Source: CAVAWX01 sp963592385 | GTDB lineage: Bacteria; Actinomycetota; Coriobacteriia; Coriobacteriales; QAMH01 | Reading direction: 5' to 3' | Length of the DNA: 23,917 bases | Assembly: GCA_963592385.1 (NCBI GenBank) | Contig: CAVAWX010000021.1 | Coordinates: 1 to 23,917, forward strand | In this document: piece by piece, positions 7,860-15,383 of the stretch | Layout: every line of letters begins with the position of its first letter | Position numbering within the stretch: position 1 is the stretch's first letter | Notes under the pieces: model-generated | Database searches by the model: none | Told to the model about the DNA's origin: nothing | Seen by the model: only the letters and a program-made list of their open reading frames with translations | Position numbers and translations under genes: made by a program

Positions 7860-7901
7860 GAAGTCGCCCTTCCTCTCGATTGGTACACGAACTTTGCAAG
7901 T

Positions 7902-9152
7902 TTACTCTACGACGGGCATTTCGTGGGGCAGCGTGCAAAAATTCTCGAAGCCCCCATCGGTGACGGCGCCGCAGTCCTCGAGGCGCATGCCGAAGGAGCC
8001 GGCGATGTAGATGCCCGGCTCGACGGTGACGACGTTGCCCGCACGCAGCGGCTTGTCCTCGCGCGAGCTGAGGAAGGGGCGCTCGTGGATGTCGATCCCG
8101 ACGCCGTGCCCCAGGGCATGGCCCATCTTGCCCGCGAAGCCGGCCTCGGCCAAGACGGATTCGGCCAGCTCGTGCATCTCGCGGCCCGTCACGCCCGGGC
8201 GCAGGGCGCGGCGCACCTGCCCGTTGGCCTCGACGAGGGCATCCCAGGCGCGGACCTGCTCGGGGGCAGGCGCTCCGATGGCCACCGTGCGTGTCGTGTC
8301 CGAGCAGTAGCCGCAGCGGCGCGCGCCGAAATCGAAGACGACGAGGTCGCCGCGCTCGAGGCGGCGCTCCGAGGGCTGCGCGTGGGGGTTCGCGCCGTCC
8401 GGGCCGCTTGCCACGATGTTGGGAAACGAGAGCGCCTCGGCGCCCGTCTCGCGTATGGCGAACTCGAGGGCAAGCGAGGCCTCGCGCTGCGTCATGCCGA
8501 CGTGCAGCTGCTCGAGCATGCGGGTGAAGCCGGCTTCGGCGCAGGCCTGGGCGGCGCGCATCAGCTCCAGCTCGGACGGGTCTTTCACCGCGCGCAAGAA
8601 GAGGATGTCGCCGCTGCGCACGGAAAAGCGCGCGTCGGGCAGGATGCGCTCGAAGTCGAAGAAGAGCGCGACGGGCGTGTCGGCGTCGATCGCCACGTGC
8701 GCGTCGGGCATCTGCAATTCCTCGAGCACGTGGGCGGTGAAGGCCGCGGGCGCCCGGCCCTCGTCGGGGGGAAACACCGTGTCGTCGACTATCCACGAGA
8801 CCGGGGCCGACGCTGCCGGCGGCGCCGCTTCACCATGCGCGCCGCCCGCCACGTCCGCGCCTGCGCCTTCGCCCGCAACGCCGCCTTCGCCCGCAGCGCC
8901 GCCTTCACCCGCCACAACACCCGCACCGGCGGCCTGCTCGGCGCGGTCGCGCATCGCGTTGGCATAGCGCGAGTCGGTGTGGATGATGCACATGTCCTGC
9001 GTGACGAGGGCCGTGTGCGCCAGCTCGTCGTCGAAGACGTGCTCGAAGCCGGTCAGCCAGGCCAGGTCGCTCACGCGCCGCACCACGTAGGCGTCCAGCT
9101 CCTTCTCGCGCATCAGCGCGCGCAGTTTCTCCACCCTATGCGCTGCGTCCAT
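7902..9152 (-). CDS. M24-family aminopeptidase, Xaa-Pro type (PepQ/YpdF-like)
   Basis: This is a cytoplasmic metallopeptidase that probably removes residues next to proline. In the C-terminal pita-bread domain the five metal ligands are visible: Asp in VVFDFGA, Asp in CSDTTRT, His in GHALGHGVG, Glu in VTVEPGIY and Glu in GMRLED. The N-terminal creatinase-like domain begins MDAAHRVEKLRALM. Residues about 71-117 are an extra Gly/Ala/Glu-rich linker with AGEGG repeats. Its DNA has an 18-bp period (8868, 8886, 8904) and two TTCACC cores. The linker falls between well conserved parts, so it probably loops out. The ATG at 9152 has AAGGAG seven bases upstream and overlaps the aroQ end by 17 bases. 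Exact substrate preference cannot be read from the sequence. Confidence 0.9.
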   Translation of the reverse strand: MDAAHRVEKLRALMREKELDAYVVRRVSDLAWLTGFEHVFDDELAHTALVTQDMCIIHTDSRYANAMRDRAEQAAGAGVVAGEGGAAGEGGVAGEGAGADVAGGAHGEAAPPAASAPVSWIVDDTVFPPDEGRAPAAFTAHVLEELQMPDAHVAIDADTPVALFFDFERILPDARFSVRSGDILFLRAVKDPSELELMRAAQACAEAGFTRMLEQLHVGMTQREASLALEFAIRETGAEALSFPNIVASGPDGANPHAQPSERRLERGDLVVFDFGARRCGYCSDTTRTVAIGAPAPEQVRAWDALVEANGQVRRALRPGVTGREMHELAESVLAEAGFAGKMGHALGHGVGIDIHERPFLSSREDKPLRAGNVVTVEPGIYIAGSFGMRLEDCGAVTDGGFENFCTLPHEMPVVE

Positions 9153-9579
9153 CGAGGTGCTCCTTCGCTATGTCGATGCCCTTCAGGTAGCTGCCCGTAC
9201 CCAGCCCCGCCACCTGCGCGATGCAGGCGTCGGCCAGCACGCTCGTGCGGCGGAAGTCCTCGCGGGCGGATATGTCGGAGATGTGCACCTCGACCACCGG
9301 CACGTCCACGCTCGTGATGGCGTCGTGGATGGCGTAGCTGTAGTGCGTGTGGGCGCCGGGATTGTAGACGATGGCGTCGTAGACGCCCATGGCCTGCTGG
9401 ATCGTGTCGATGAGCACGCCCTCGTGGTTGGACTGGGCGCAGTCGAGCTCCACCCCGAGCCCGGCGGCATGCGCGCGTGCCGCCTCCTCGACGCATGCGA
9501 GCGTCTCGTGGCCGTAGATGTCCGGCTCGCGCGTGCCCAGCATGTTCAGGTTCGGGCCGTTCAACAAGAGGAACTTCAT
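9136..9579 (-). CDS. aroQ: 3-dehydroquinate dehydratase, type II
   Basis: It dehydrates 3-dehydroquinate to 3-dehydroshikimate, the third shikimate step, as a dodecamer. The 147-residue length is typical. Motifs are LNGPNLNMLGTREP, the YNPGAHTHYSYAIHDAI segment with the conserved Asn and His, and VEVHISDISAREDFRRTSV. The ATG at 9579 overlaps the aroB stop as ATGA, so the two are probably translationally coupled. The 3' end overlaps the peptidase start by 17 bases. Confidence 0.97.
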   Translation of the reverse strand: MKFLLLNGPNLNMLGTREPDIYGHETLACVEEAARAHAAGLGVELDCAQSNHEGVLIDTIQQAMGVYDAIVYNPGAHTHYSYAIHDAITSVDVPVVEVHISDISAREDFRRTSVLADACIAQVAGLGTGSYLKGIDIAKEHLDGRSA

Positions 9580-10778
9580 GCGTCACCCCACTCGTCTTCC
9601 GCGCCCGCCGCGCCCGAGCCCGGCCCGGCCGCGCCGGCTTCACCCTGCGCGTTCTCCCGGCGCTCGATCAGGCGCCGCTTCGCCGCGCACCACGCCTCCA
9701 GGTGCTGGACCAGGACCTCGTCGTCTACGGCGCACGTCTCCCAGTCGGAGAAGTCGCGGGCCAGCACGAAGCGCACCTGCCCGCCGCGCGCCTTCTTGTC
9801 GCTTTTCATCGCGTGCAAGAGCCGCTCGGGCGTGCTCGTCCACGCCAGCTCTTCGAGGCCCAGGCTGTCGAGCAGGGTGTCCAGGCGGCGCACGAAGGCC
9901 ACGTCGGCGCCCAAGACCTCCACGGCCAGCCGCGCGGCAAAGCGCATGCCCTCGGCCACCGCGCGCCCGTGCCCTATCTTGCCGTAGCCCGCGCAGGTCT
10001 CGATGGCGTGCCCCAGGGTGTGCCCGTAGTTCAGGCACTCGCGCAGGCCCTGCTCGCGCTCGTCTGCCGCCACGACCCGCGCCTTGAACTCCACGCTGTC
10101 GGCCACCGCCTGTTCCACGAGCGCGTACTCGTGCGCCCGCAGCCCGGCGGCGTTGTCGCGCAGCTGCTCGTAGAAGCTGCGGCGGCCTGCCACGACGCTC
10201 GACTTGGCCACCTCGGCAAAGCCGTTGGCCCAGCCCTCATCGTCGAGCGACTTCAACACGCGCATGTCGGCGCACACGTAGATGGGGCGGTGGAAGGCGC
10301 CCACGAGGTTCTTGCCGCGCTCCAGGTCCACTGCGGTCTTGCCTCCCACCGAGGCGTCCACCATGGCCAGAAGCGTCGTGGGCACCTGCACGAAGTCGAT
10401 GCCGCGCATGTAGCACGCGGCCACGAAGCCGGCCAGATCGCCCACCACGCCGCCGCCCACGGCCACCACGAGGTCTTCGCGCCCCATGCCGTAGGCCGCA
10501 AGCGCCTGCCACAGCTCGTCGGCGTATTCGAGCGTCTTGGACTTCTCGCCGGCCGGCACGAGCAGGTCGTGCACCTCGAAGCCGGCCGTCTTCAGGCGCT
10601 TCTTCACTATCTTGCCGTAGACCGGGCCCACCGTCTCGTCGGAGATGAGGACGATGCGCGCGCCCGGCTTCAGCGCCTGTACCTTCTCGCCGAAGCCTTC
10701 CAACGCCCCCTTGCCCACGCAGACGGTGTAGCTGCTGCCGTCCTTGGCCGCGACCTCGACCTCGTGTGTCGTGCTCAT
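9576..10778 (-). CDS. aroB: 3-dehydroquinate synthase
   Basis: It cyclises DAHP to 3-dehydroquinate with NAD and a divalent metal, the second shikimate step. The 400-residue product contains AVGGGVVGDLAGFVAA, the VPTTLLAMVDASVGGKT motif, GAFHRP, EVAKSSVV and NYGHTLGHAIET with metal-binding His residues. The family is usually about 360 residues. The last 38 or so here form an added Gly/Ala/Asp/Glu-rich tail after ERREN, ending in DEWGDA, and its DNA contains a TTCACC core at 9639. The ATG at 10778 overlaps the aroK stop by four bases and has an AAGGGGG site five bases upstream. Confidence 0.97.
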   Translation of the reverse strand: MSTTHEVEVAAKDGSSYTVCVGKGALEGFGEKVQALKPGARIVLISDETVGPVYGKIVKKRLKTAGFEVHDLLVPAGEKSKTLEYADELWQALAAYGMGREDLVVAVGGGVVGDLAGFVAACYMRGIDFVQVPTTLLAMVDASVGGKTAVDLERGKNLVGAFHRPIYVCADMRVLKSLDDEGWANGFAEVAKSSVVAGRRSFYEQLRDNAAGLRAHEYALVEQAVADSVEFKARVVAADEREQGLRECLNYGHTLGHAIETCAGYGKIGHGRAVAEGMRFAARLAVEVLGADVAFVRRLDTLLDSLGLEELAWTSTPERLLHAMKSDKKARGGQVRFVLARDFSDWETCAVDDEVLVQHLEAWCAAKRRLIERRENAQGEAGAAGPGSGAAGAEDEWGDA

Positions 10779-11299
10779 ACAAGCCCCCTTTCCGCCAGGG
10801 CGTCGCGGCACTTGCGCGCGATGTGGCCCGGCGTGTTGTCGCCCGTGCGTATGGTGATGTCGGCGCATTGCTCGTAGAGCGGGATGCGCGCGGCGTAGAT
10901 CTCGGAAACCGGCACCGGCCCGGACAGCATGGGGCGCGTCTCGGGGCGGCTGATGCGCGAGATGGCCTCGTCGAGGTCCACCTGCAGGTAGATGGTCGTG
11001 CCCAGCTCGGCTAGGGCCTCGCGGTTCTCCGGCGTCTGCACGACCCCTCCCCCGCACGAGACGATGCTGCGCGGCTCGAAGACCAGGCGGCGCAGGGTGT
11101 CGGTCTCGATGGCGCGGAAGGCCGCCTCGCCGTCCTGGGCGAAGATATCGGGCACGCTGCGGTGCTGCAAGGCGACGATGCGCTGGTCCACGTCCACGAG
11201 CGACAGGCCCGTGATGGCGGAGAGGCTGCGCGAGACGGTGGTCTTTCCCGCGCCCATGAAGCCGATGAGGAATATGTGGTCGGTGCAGCGTGCGCGCAT
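10775..11299 (-). CDS. aroK: shikimate kinase
   Basis: It phosphorylates shikimate with ATP. The 174-residue product has the P-loop GFMGAGKT at residues 13-20, a DVD metal and substrate motif, the SCGGGVV shikimate-binding glycines and RPML in the lid. The ATG at 11299 follows the aroC stop by eight bases. The stop overlaps aroB as ATGA. No fusion to AroB is seen, although such fusions occur in some bacteria. Confidence 0.96.
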   Translation of the reverse strand: MRARCTDHIFLIGFMGAGKTTVSRSLSAITGLSLVDVDQRIVALQHRSVPDIFAQDGEAAFRAIETDTLRRLVFEPRSIVSCGGGVVQTPENREALAELGTTIYLQVDLDEAISRISRPETRPMLSGPVPVSEIYAARIPLYEQCADITIRTGDNTPGHIARKCRDALAERGLV

Positions 11300-11307
11300 G
11301 GCAAACG

Positions 11308-12456
11308 CTACTCCCAGGCGATGCGGCTCGTGTAGGCGCGCCGCGCCGCGATGATGTCGCCGATGTTGTCGTGGCCGAACTTCTCGAGGTAGGCGTCGGC
11401 CAAGACGAAGGCCACCTCGGCCTCGGCGACGACGGCGGCGGCGGGCACCGCGCACACGTCCGAGCGCTCGCGGCTCGCGGCGGCCGGCTGGTGCGTGTCG
11501 GTGTTCACCGTGGGAAGCGGGCTGGTCATCGTGGGGATGGGCTTCATGGCCGCGCAGACGACGAGCTGCTCGCCGTTGGTCATGCCGCCTTCCAGGCCGC
11601 CCGCGTGGTTGCTCGTGCGCGCGTAGCCGCCCTCGGGGGTGTAGACGATGGGGTCGTGGACCTTGCTGCCGGGCAGCAGGGCGCTGCGAAAGCCCAGGCC
11701 GAACTCGACGCCCTTGATGGCCGGGATGGAGAAGAGCGCGGCGCCGATCTTCGAGTTCAGGCGCTCGGGGCCGGAGGCAAACGAGCCCAAGCCCGCCACG
11801 AGGCCGTCTGCCACCACAGTGAACGCCCCGCCCAGCGAGTCGCCCGCCTCGCGCGCGGCGTCGATGGCCTCCTCCATGGCGGCGTTGGCGGCCGCGCTCG
11901 GAGCCCGGCAGCTGCCCTCCTCGACGGCCTCCCAGCTAAATCCTTCCTCCGAGCCGGCCTTCACGCTGCCGATGCGCTTCACGAAGGAGCGCACCTGCAC
12001 GCCCATGGCGGAAAGGAACGCCTTGGCGATGCCGCCCGCCGCCACGCGCGCCGCCGTCTCGCGGGCGCTGGAACGCTCGAGAATGTTGCGCGCGTCGTCG
12101 GTGCCCATCTTCAACATGCCGGAAAGGTCGGCGTGTCCCGGGCGCGGCTGCACCTCGCGCACCAGGTCGTCGGGGCGCGTGCCGAACACGTCCATGCGGC
12201 CGGCCCAGTTCTCGTGGTCGGCGTTGTCCACCACGAGGGTGATGGGGGTGCCCAGCGTCGTGGAAAAGCGCAGGCCGGAAGTGACGCGCACCGTGTCGGT
12301 CTCGATGCGCTGGCGTCCGCCGCGCCCGTAGCCGCCCTGGCGCCGCGCGAGGTCGGCGTTGAGCGCGTCCTCGTCGACGTGCACGCCCGCCGGCACGCCC
12401 GAGACGATGGCCGTCATCGCCGGACCGTGCGATTCTCCCGCCGTCACGAACTCCAT
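11308..12456 (-). CDS. aroC: chorismate synthase
   Basis: It makes chorismate from EPSP with reduced FMN, the last shikimate step. The 382-residue product shows the three family signatures: GESHGPAMTAIVSGVPAG near the N-terminus, GRGGRQRIETDTV followed by SGLRFSTTLGTPI, and RPGHADL then RSSARETAARVAAGG. The ATG at 12456 lies four bases after the stop of the DUF1385 gene and has GGAGG nine bases upstream. No flavin reductase is present in this window. The remaining shikimate genes (aroG/F, aroE, aroA) are not here. Confidence 0.97.
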   Translation of the reverse strand: MEFVTAGESHGPAMTAIVSGVPAGVHVDEDALNADLARRQGGYGRGGRQRIETDTVRVTSGLRFSTTLGTPITLVVDNADHENWAGRMDVFGTRPDDLVREVQPRPGHADLSGMLKMGTDDARNILERSSARETAARVAAGGIAKAFLSAMGVQVRSFVKRIGSVKAGSEEGFSWEAVEEGSCRAPSAAANAAMEEAIDAAREAGDSLGGAFTVVADGLVAGLGSFASGPERLNSKIGAALFSIPAIKGVEFGLGFRSALLPGSKVHDPIVYTPEGGYARTSNHAGGLEGGMTNGEQLVVCAAMKPIPTMTSPLPTVNTDTHQPAAASRERSDVCAVPAAAVVAEAEVAFVLADAYLEKFGHDNIGDIIAARRAYTSRIAWE

Positions 12457-12460
12457 GTGC

Positions 12461-13816
12461 TCATGCCTCCTCTTGTGCAGGTGCTGCGGATTGCGCGCCG
12501 GATGGCGCGGGTTGGTTGTCGGGTGAAGCGGGCGCCGTGGCCGCCGTGGGCGCTTCGGGTGAAACGGGCTGCGCTCCGGATGCCGCGGCTTCTGCCTCGG
12601 CCGCCGCGGCTTCTGCCTCCTCGCGGGCCACGACGATGTTCATGGCCACGATGGCGCATTCGAGCATCGAGTCGTCGGGCGGGTTCGTGGTCAGGCGCTG
12701 CATCTGCATGCCCGGCCACAGCACCACCTTCACCAGCGGGTTTTCGGGGTGCCGTCCCGCCCAGCGCACGGAGACCTCGTAGGAGAAGCCCGCGATGAGC
12801 GGCATGAGCACGATGCGCACGAGCACCACGAGGACGAAGCGCAAAGGCCCGGCCTCCACGCCCGTCAGGTCCACGAGCGCGTTCATCGGCTCGCCCAACG
12901 CCGTGTAGACGAGTATGGCGATGACCATCACCATGATCAGAAACGCCGTGCCGCAGCGCACGTGCAGGCGCGGGTACTTCTGGCAGTTCGCCGGCGTCAG
13001 CTCCTCGCCGTGCTCGAAGGCGTGGATGGTCTTGTGCTCGGCGCCGTGGTAGGAAAACATGCGCTTGATGTCGCGCATCTGCCCGATGAGCGCGATGTAG
13101 GCGATGAAGATGGCCACGCGCACGAAGCCGTCGAAGACGTTCCACGGCGTGGTGTTCATGGCCTGCTCGCCGAAGACGAGGTTGGACAGCCAGGCGGGCA
13201 CGACGACGAACAGGGCGACGCCCAACACGAGGCCGACGACCATCGAGACGCCCATCATGGCGCCCATGCCCTCCTGGTCGGACTCGTCTGCGGGCGCGGG
13301 GTTCTCGGCGGGCGCGGGGTTCTCGGCGGGCGCAGGTTCCGCAGGTTTCTCTGCGAGCGTGGCTTCCGCGGGCACGGCGCTTTCTGCGGGCACGTCCTCG
13401 GCGGGCGCATCCCCTTCACCGCCCGCAAGCTCCGCGACCTGCGCGTCCCCTTCACCAGCCACGACGCCCGCATTCGCGACGCCCGCGCTTGCGACGCCCG
13501 CGCCTTCTTCACCCTCGTCCTCGGACCAGTCGTAGGCGTGGTCGGCCGAGATGGAAAGCGCCTTGCAGCCCAGCACGAGGCTTTCCACGAACGCCGTGCA
13601 GCCGCGCACCACCGGCCAGCGCAGCCACGAGTTCTCCTTGCGGCCGCTTGCCAGGTCGTGCTCCTCGGTGTAGATACCGCCGCCCGGCTCGCGCACGGCC
13701 ACCGCCCAGTTGTAGCGGCCGCGCATCATGATGCCCTCCATCAGGGCCTGGCCGCCTATGTGCGTGCGGACGGCGACGTCGGCGTCGGCCGCGATGGCGC
13801 GTTTGCTCTCCTTCAT
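12461..13816 (-). CDS. DUF1385 (YqhQ-like) membrane protein with a long Pro/Ala/Glu linker
   Basis: The family is defined by GGQALMEGIMMRG near residue 20 and YHGAEHKTIHAFE further on, both present. The protein has 451 residues. After about residue 185 it has several hydrophobic segments, for example MMGVSMVVGLVLGVALFVVV and IAILVYTAL, so it is an integral membrane protein of unknown biochemical role. Residues about 97-182 form an inserted linker rich in Pro, Ala and Glu with a six-residue PAPAEN repeat (18-bp units at 13290 and 13308). The last 50 or so residues are a second Ala/Pro/Glu-rich tail. TTCACC cores sit at 13415, 13451 and 13508 in the linker, and GGTGAA at 12522 and 12558 in the tail. 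The gene starts 22 bases after thyX, with only a weak ribosome site. Confidence 0.88.
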   Translation of the reverse strand: MKESKRAIAADADVAVRTHIGGQALMEGIMMRGRYNWAVAVREPGGGIYTEEHDLASGRKENSWLRWPVVRGCTAFVESLVLGCKALSISADHAYDWSEDEGEEGAGVASAGVANAGVVAGEGDAQVAELAGGEGDAPAEDVPAESAVPAEATLAEKPAEPAPAENPAPAENPAPADESDQEGMGAMMGVSMVVGLVLGVALFVVVPAWLSNLVFGEQAMNTTPWNVFDGFVRVAIFIAYIALIGQMRDIKRMFSYHGAEHKTIHAFEHGEELTPANCQKYPRLHVRCGTAFLIMVMVIAILVYTALGEPMNALVDLTGVEAGPLRFVLVVLVRIVLMPLIAGFSYEVSVRWAGRHPENPLVKVVLWPGMQMQRLTTNPPDDSMLECAIVAMNIVVAREEAEAAAAEAEAAASGAQPVSPEAPTAATAPASPDNQPAPSGAQSAAPAQEEA

Positions 13817-13838
13817 CTGCGAAACTGCCGCCTTTTAC

Positions 13839-14519
13839 CTACGCGCCCTGCTCGACGCGGGCCCACGGCCTGCCGCAGCACATCTTGCCCTCGGGGCAGG
13901 CGCCGCGCGCGCACCCCGGCCCTGCGCACTTGAAGATGAAGGGCGCGGTGGGCCGCACGAGGTCGAGCATGCGGCATGCCATCTCGCGGATCTCCCACTG
14001 GGCGCGGTTGCAGCAGCGGTTCGAGAAGAAGTGCAGCAGCTCGCGGATGTTCATCGTGATGCAGATCTTGGTCTCGCAGGCGTTCGGCAGCAGGTAGCGC
14101 GCATCCTCTGCGGGCACGCCGGCGTCCATCAGCTCCTTGTAGCCCTCGAAGGCCTGCTTCACGCGCGCGTTGAAGGCGTCTTCGAGCCCGGCGTCGGCCA
14201 CGCTGTGCGGCACGACGAACTCCGGCTGCTCGGTGAACTTCACGTAGCGCTGGGACTGCTGGTTGTAGCTGGCCAGACGGTGGCGCACGAGCTGGTGCGA
14301 GCAGGCGCGCGAGATGCCGTCCACGGCGAAGGTGTAGCTCGCGTGCTCGAGCGTGGAGAAGTGCCCGGAGCCCATGATGGTGGACAGCACGCTGCAGATC
14401 TTGGACTCGTCGAGCGTCTCCAGCAGCTCGGCGGCGCCCACGGGCGCGTAGCACAGGCGGGCGGCCGTGGCCACCGCCCTCTCGGGGTCGGGCGTGTGGT
14501 AGAGGAGTTCTACTTGCAT
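13839..14519 (-). CDS. thyX: flavin-dependent thymidylate synthase
   Basis: It makes dTMP from dUMP with FAD, NADPH and methylene-tetrahydrofolate, and replaces ThyA. The 226-residue product contains the diagnostic motif RHRLASYNQQSQRY starting at residue 79, preceded by HFSTLEHASYTFAV. NIRELLHFFSNRC follows, and a cysteine-rich end (CAGPGCARGACPEGKMCC) could bind a metal. The ATG at 14519 is preceded by an AAGGAAGGGA ribosome site. A terminator upstream (14628-14660) separates it from rpmE, so it is likely the first gene of the aro-containing unit, although I could not find a convincing promoter in the gap. Confidence 0.97.
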   Translation of the reverse strand: MQVELLYHTPDPERAVATAARLCYAPVGAAELLETLDESKICSVLSTIMGSGHFSTLEHASYTFAVDGISRACSHQLVRHRLASYNQQSQRYVKFTEQPEFVVPHSVADAGLEDAFNARVKQAFEGYKELMDAGVPAEDARYLLPNACETKICITMNIRELLHFFSNRCCNRAQWEIREMACRMLDLVRPTAPFIFKCAGPGCARGACPEGKMCCGRPWARVEQGA

Positions 14520-14571
14520 GAAAGCGTCCCTTCCTTGTGTGCTGCGGCGAGTTGCGCGGCGCGTGTGTGCC

Positions 14572-14599
14572 GCCGCACGGGTGAACGGCCGCGTGCGGC
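14572..14599. promoter_or_regulatory. hairpin in the thyX upstream region
   Basis: GCCGCACG (14572-14579) and CGTGCGGC (14592-14599) are a perfect eight-base inverted repeat around a 12-base loop that contains GGTGAAC. It lies about 50 bases before the thyX start, in probable untranslated RNA. It has no T-run and is not a terminator. It could be an operator or an RNA structure. Confidence 0.5.
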
Positions 14600-14627
14600 G
14601 CTGCGGGTTTTTCTTTGCGTCCACTTT

Positions 14628-14660
14628 AAAGAAAAGGCGCCGTCTGGAAAAGACGGCGCC
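14628..14660 (-). terminator. intrinsic terminator after rpmE
   Basis: A perfect ten-base stem GGCGCCGTCT / AGACGGCGCC with loop TTTCC is followed on the minus strand by TTTTCTTT. It ends rpmE transcription and insulates thyX. Confidence 0.9.
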
Positions 14661-14697
14661 CTCGAAATCGGCGAAATGCCCAGAAACGCGCGGGCGC

Positions 14698-15168
14698 CTA
14701 CTCGGCCTTCTCCTCGGCGGCCTCGGGCGCGGGCTCTGCAGCCGCATCCTCGGCGCCTTCCTGCGCCGCAGCCTGCTCGGCCTCGGCCTCGGCGGCAGCC
14801 GCAGCCTCGCGCTCGGCGGCCTTCGCGGCCTTCTCGGCGTATTTCTTGGCGCGCTCTTCCTTGGCGGCCTTCTTCGCCGCACGCTCCTCGGCGGCCTTCT
14901 TCGCGGCCTCCTCGGCCTTGGCCTGCTTGGCGGCCTTGGCCTGCTCCTCGCGCTTCTTCACCATCTCGGCCGCGCCGCCGAACTTGTCGGCGAAACGCTG
15001 CACACGGCCGCCGGCGTCGACGAACTTCTGCTGGCCGGTGAAGAAGGGGTGGCACTCGTTGCACAACTCGACGACGAGCTCGGGGCGGGTGGAGCGGGTG
15101 GTGAAGGTGTTGCCGCAGGAGCAACGCACCGTGCATTCCACGTACTCGGGGTGAATCTCAGGTCTCAT
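14698..15168 (-). CDS. rpmE: 50S ribosomal protein L31 with a long charged C-terminal tail
   Basis: L31 sits at the central protuberance of the large subunit and bridges to the small subunit. The N-terminal 65 or so residues are a standard zinc-type L31: MRPEIHPEYVECTV, then Cys16 and Cys18 in RCSCGNTF and Cys36 and Cys39 in LCNECHPFFTG, ending QRFADKFG. The family is usually 65-90 residues. This product has 156, because about 90 Ala/Lys/Glu residues follow: a basic AKKAAEERAAKKAAKEERAK part, then an acidic Ala/Glu/Pro part. The tail is predicted by eye to be helical or disordered. The ATG at 15168 has an AAGGA site ten bases upstream. Promoter, leader hairpin and terminator mark it as a single-gene unit. 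Confidence 0.95.
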   Translation of the reverse strand: MRPEIHPEYVECTVRCSCGNTFTTRSTRPELVVELCNECHPFFTGQQKFVDAGGRVQRFADKFGGAAEMVKKREEQAKAAKQAKAEEAAKKAAEERAAKKAAKEERAKKYAEKAAKAAEREAAAAAEAEAEQAAAQEGAEDAAAEPAPEAAEEKAE

Positions 15169-15192
15169 GTGTTCGGGTTCCTTTCGCACAAT

Positions 15193-15213
15193 GCCTTGGT
15201 TTCCGACCAAGGC
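15193..15213 (-). promoter_or_regulatory. rpmE leader hairpin, candidate L31 autoregulatory element
   Basis: GCCTTGGT and ACCAAGGC form a perfect eight-base stem with a five-base loop, between the predicted transcription start near 15228 and the ribosome site. I recall that Rfam holds L31 leader families, including one from Coriobacteria. This could be such a leader, but I cannot match it to the model here. Confidence 0.55.
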
Positions 15214-15234
15214 TCGTATGACACACAAACGGGT

Positions 15235-15263
15235 ATGGTACCCGAAACGCGCGCCCGCGCCAA
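15235..15263 (-). promoter_or_regulatory. rpmE promoter candidate
   Basis: On the minus strand TTGGCG (15258-15263) and TACCAT (15235-15240) are separated by 17 bases. Each matches four of six consensus bases. A start about seven bases downstream would give a 60-base leader that includes the hairpin. Confidence 0.55.
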
Positions 15264-15383
15264 GGGGGATTTTTGCCGCGGATGCAGCGGCGGCGCGGGC
15301 GCAGCACCGGCGCGGACGCAAACGTCCACGCGGCGAGCAGCACCCTCGTGCACGCGCCGCGCCTTGCGCCCTTTTTGCGGCCT

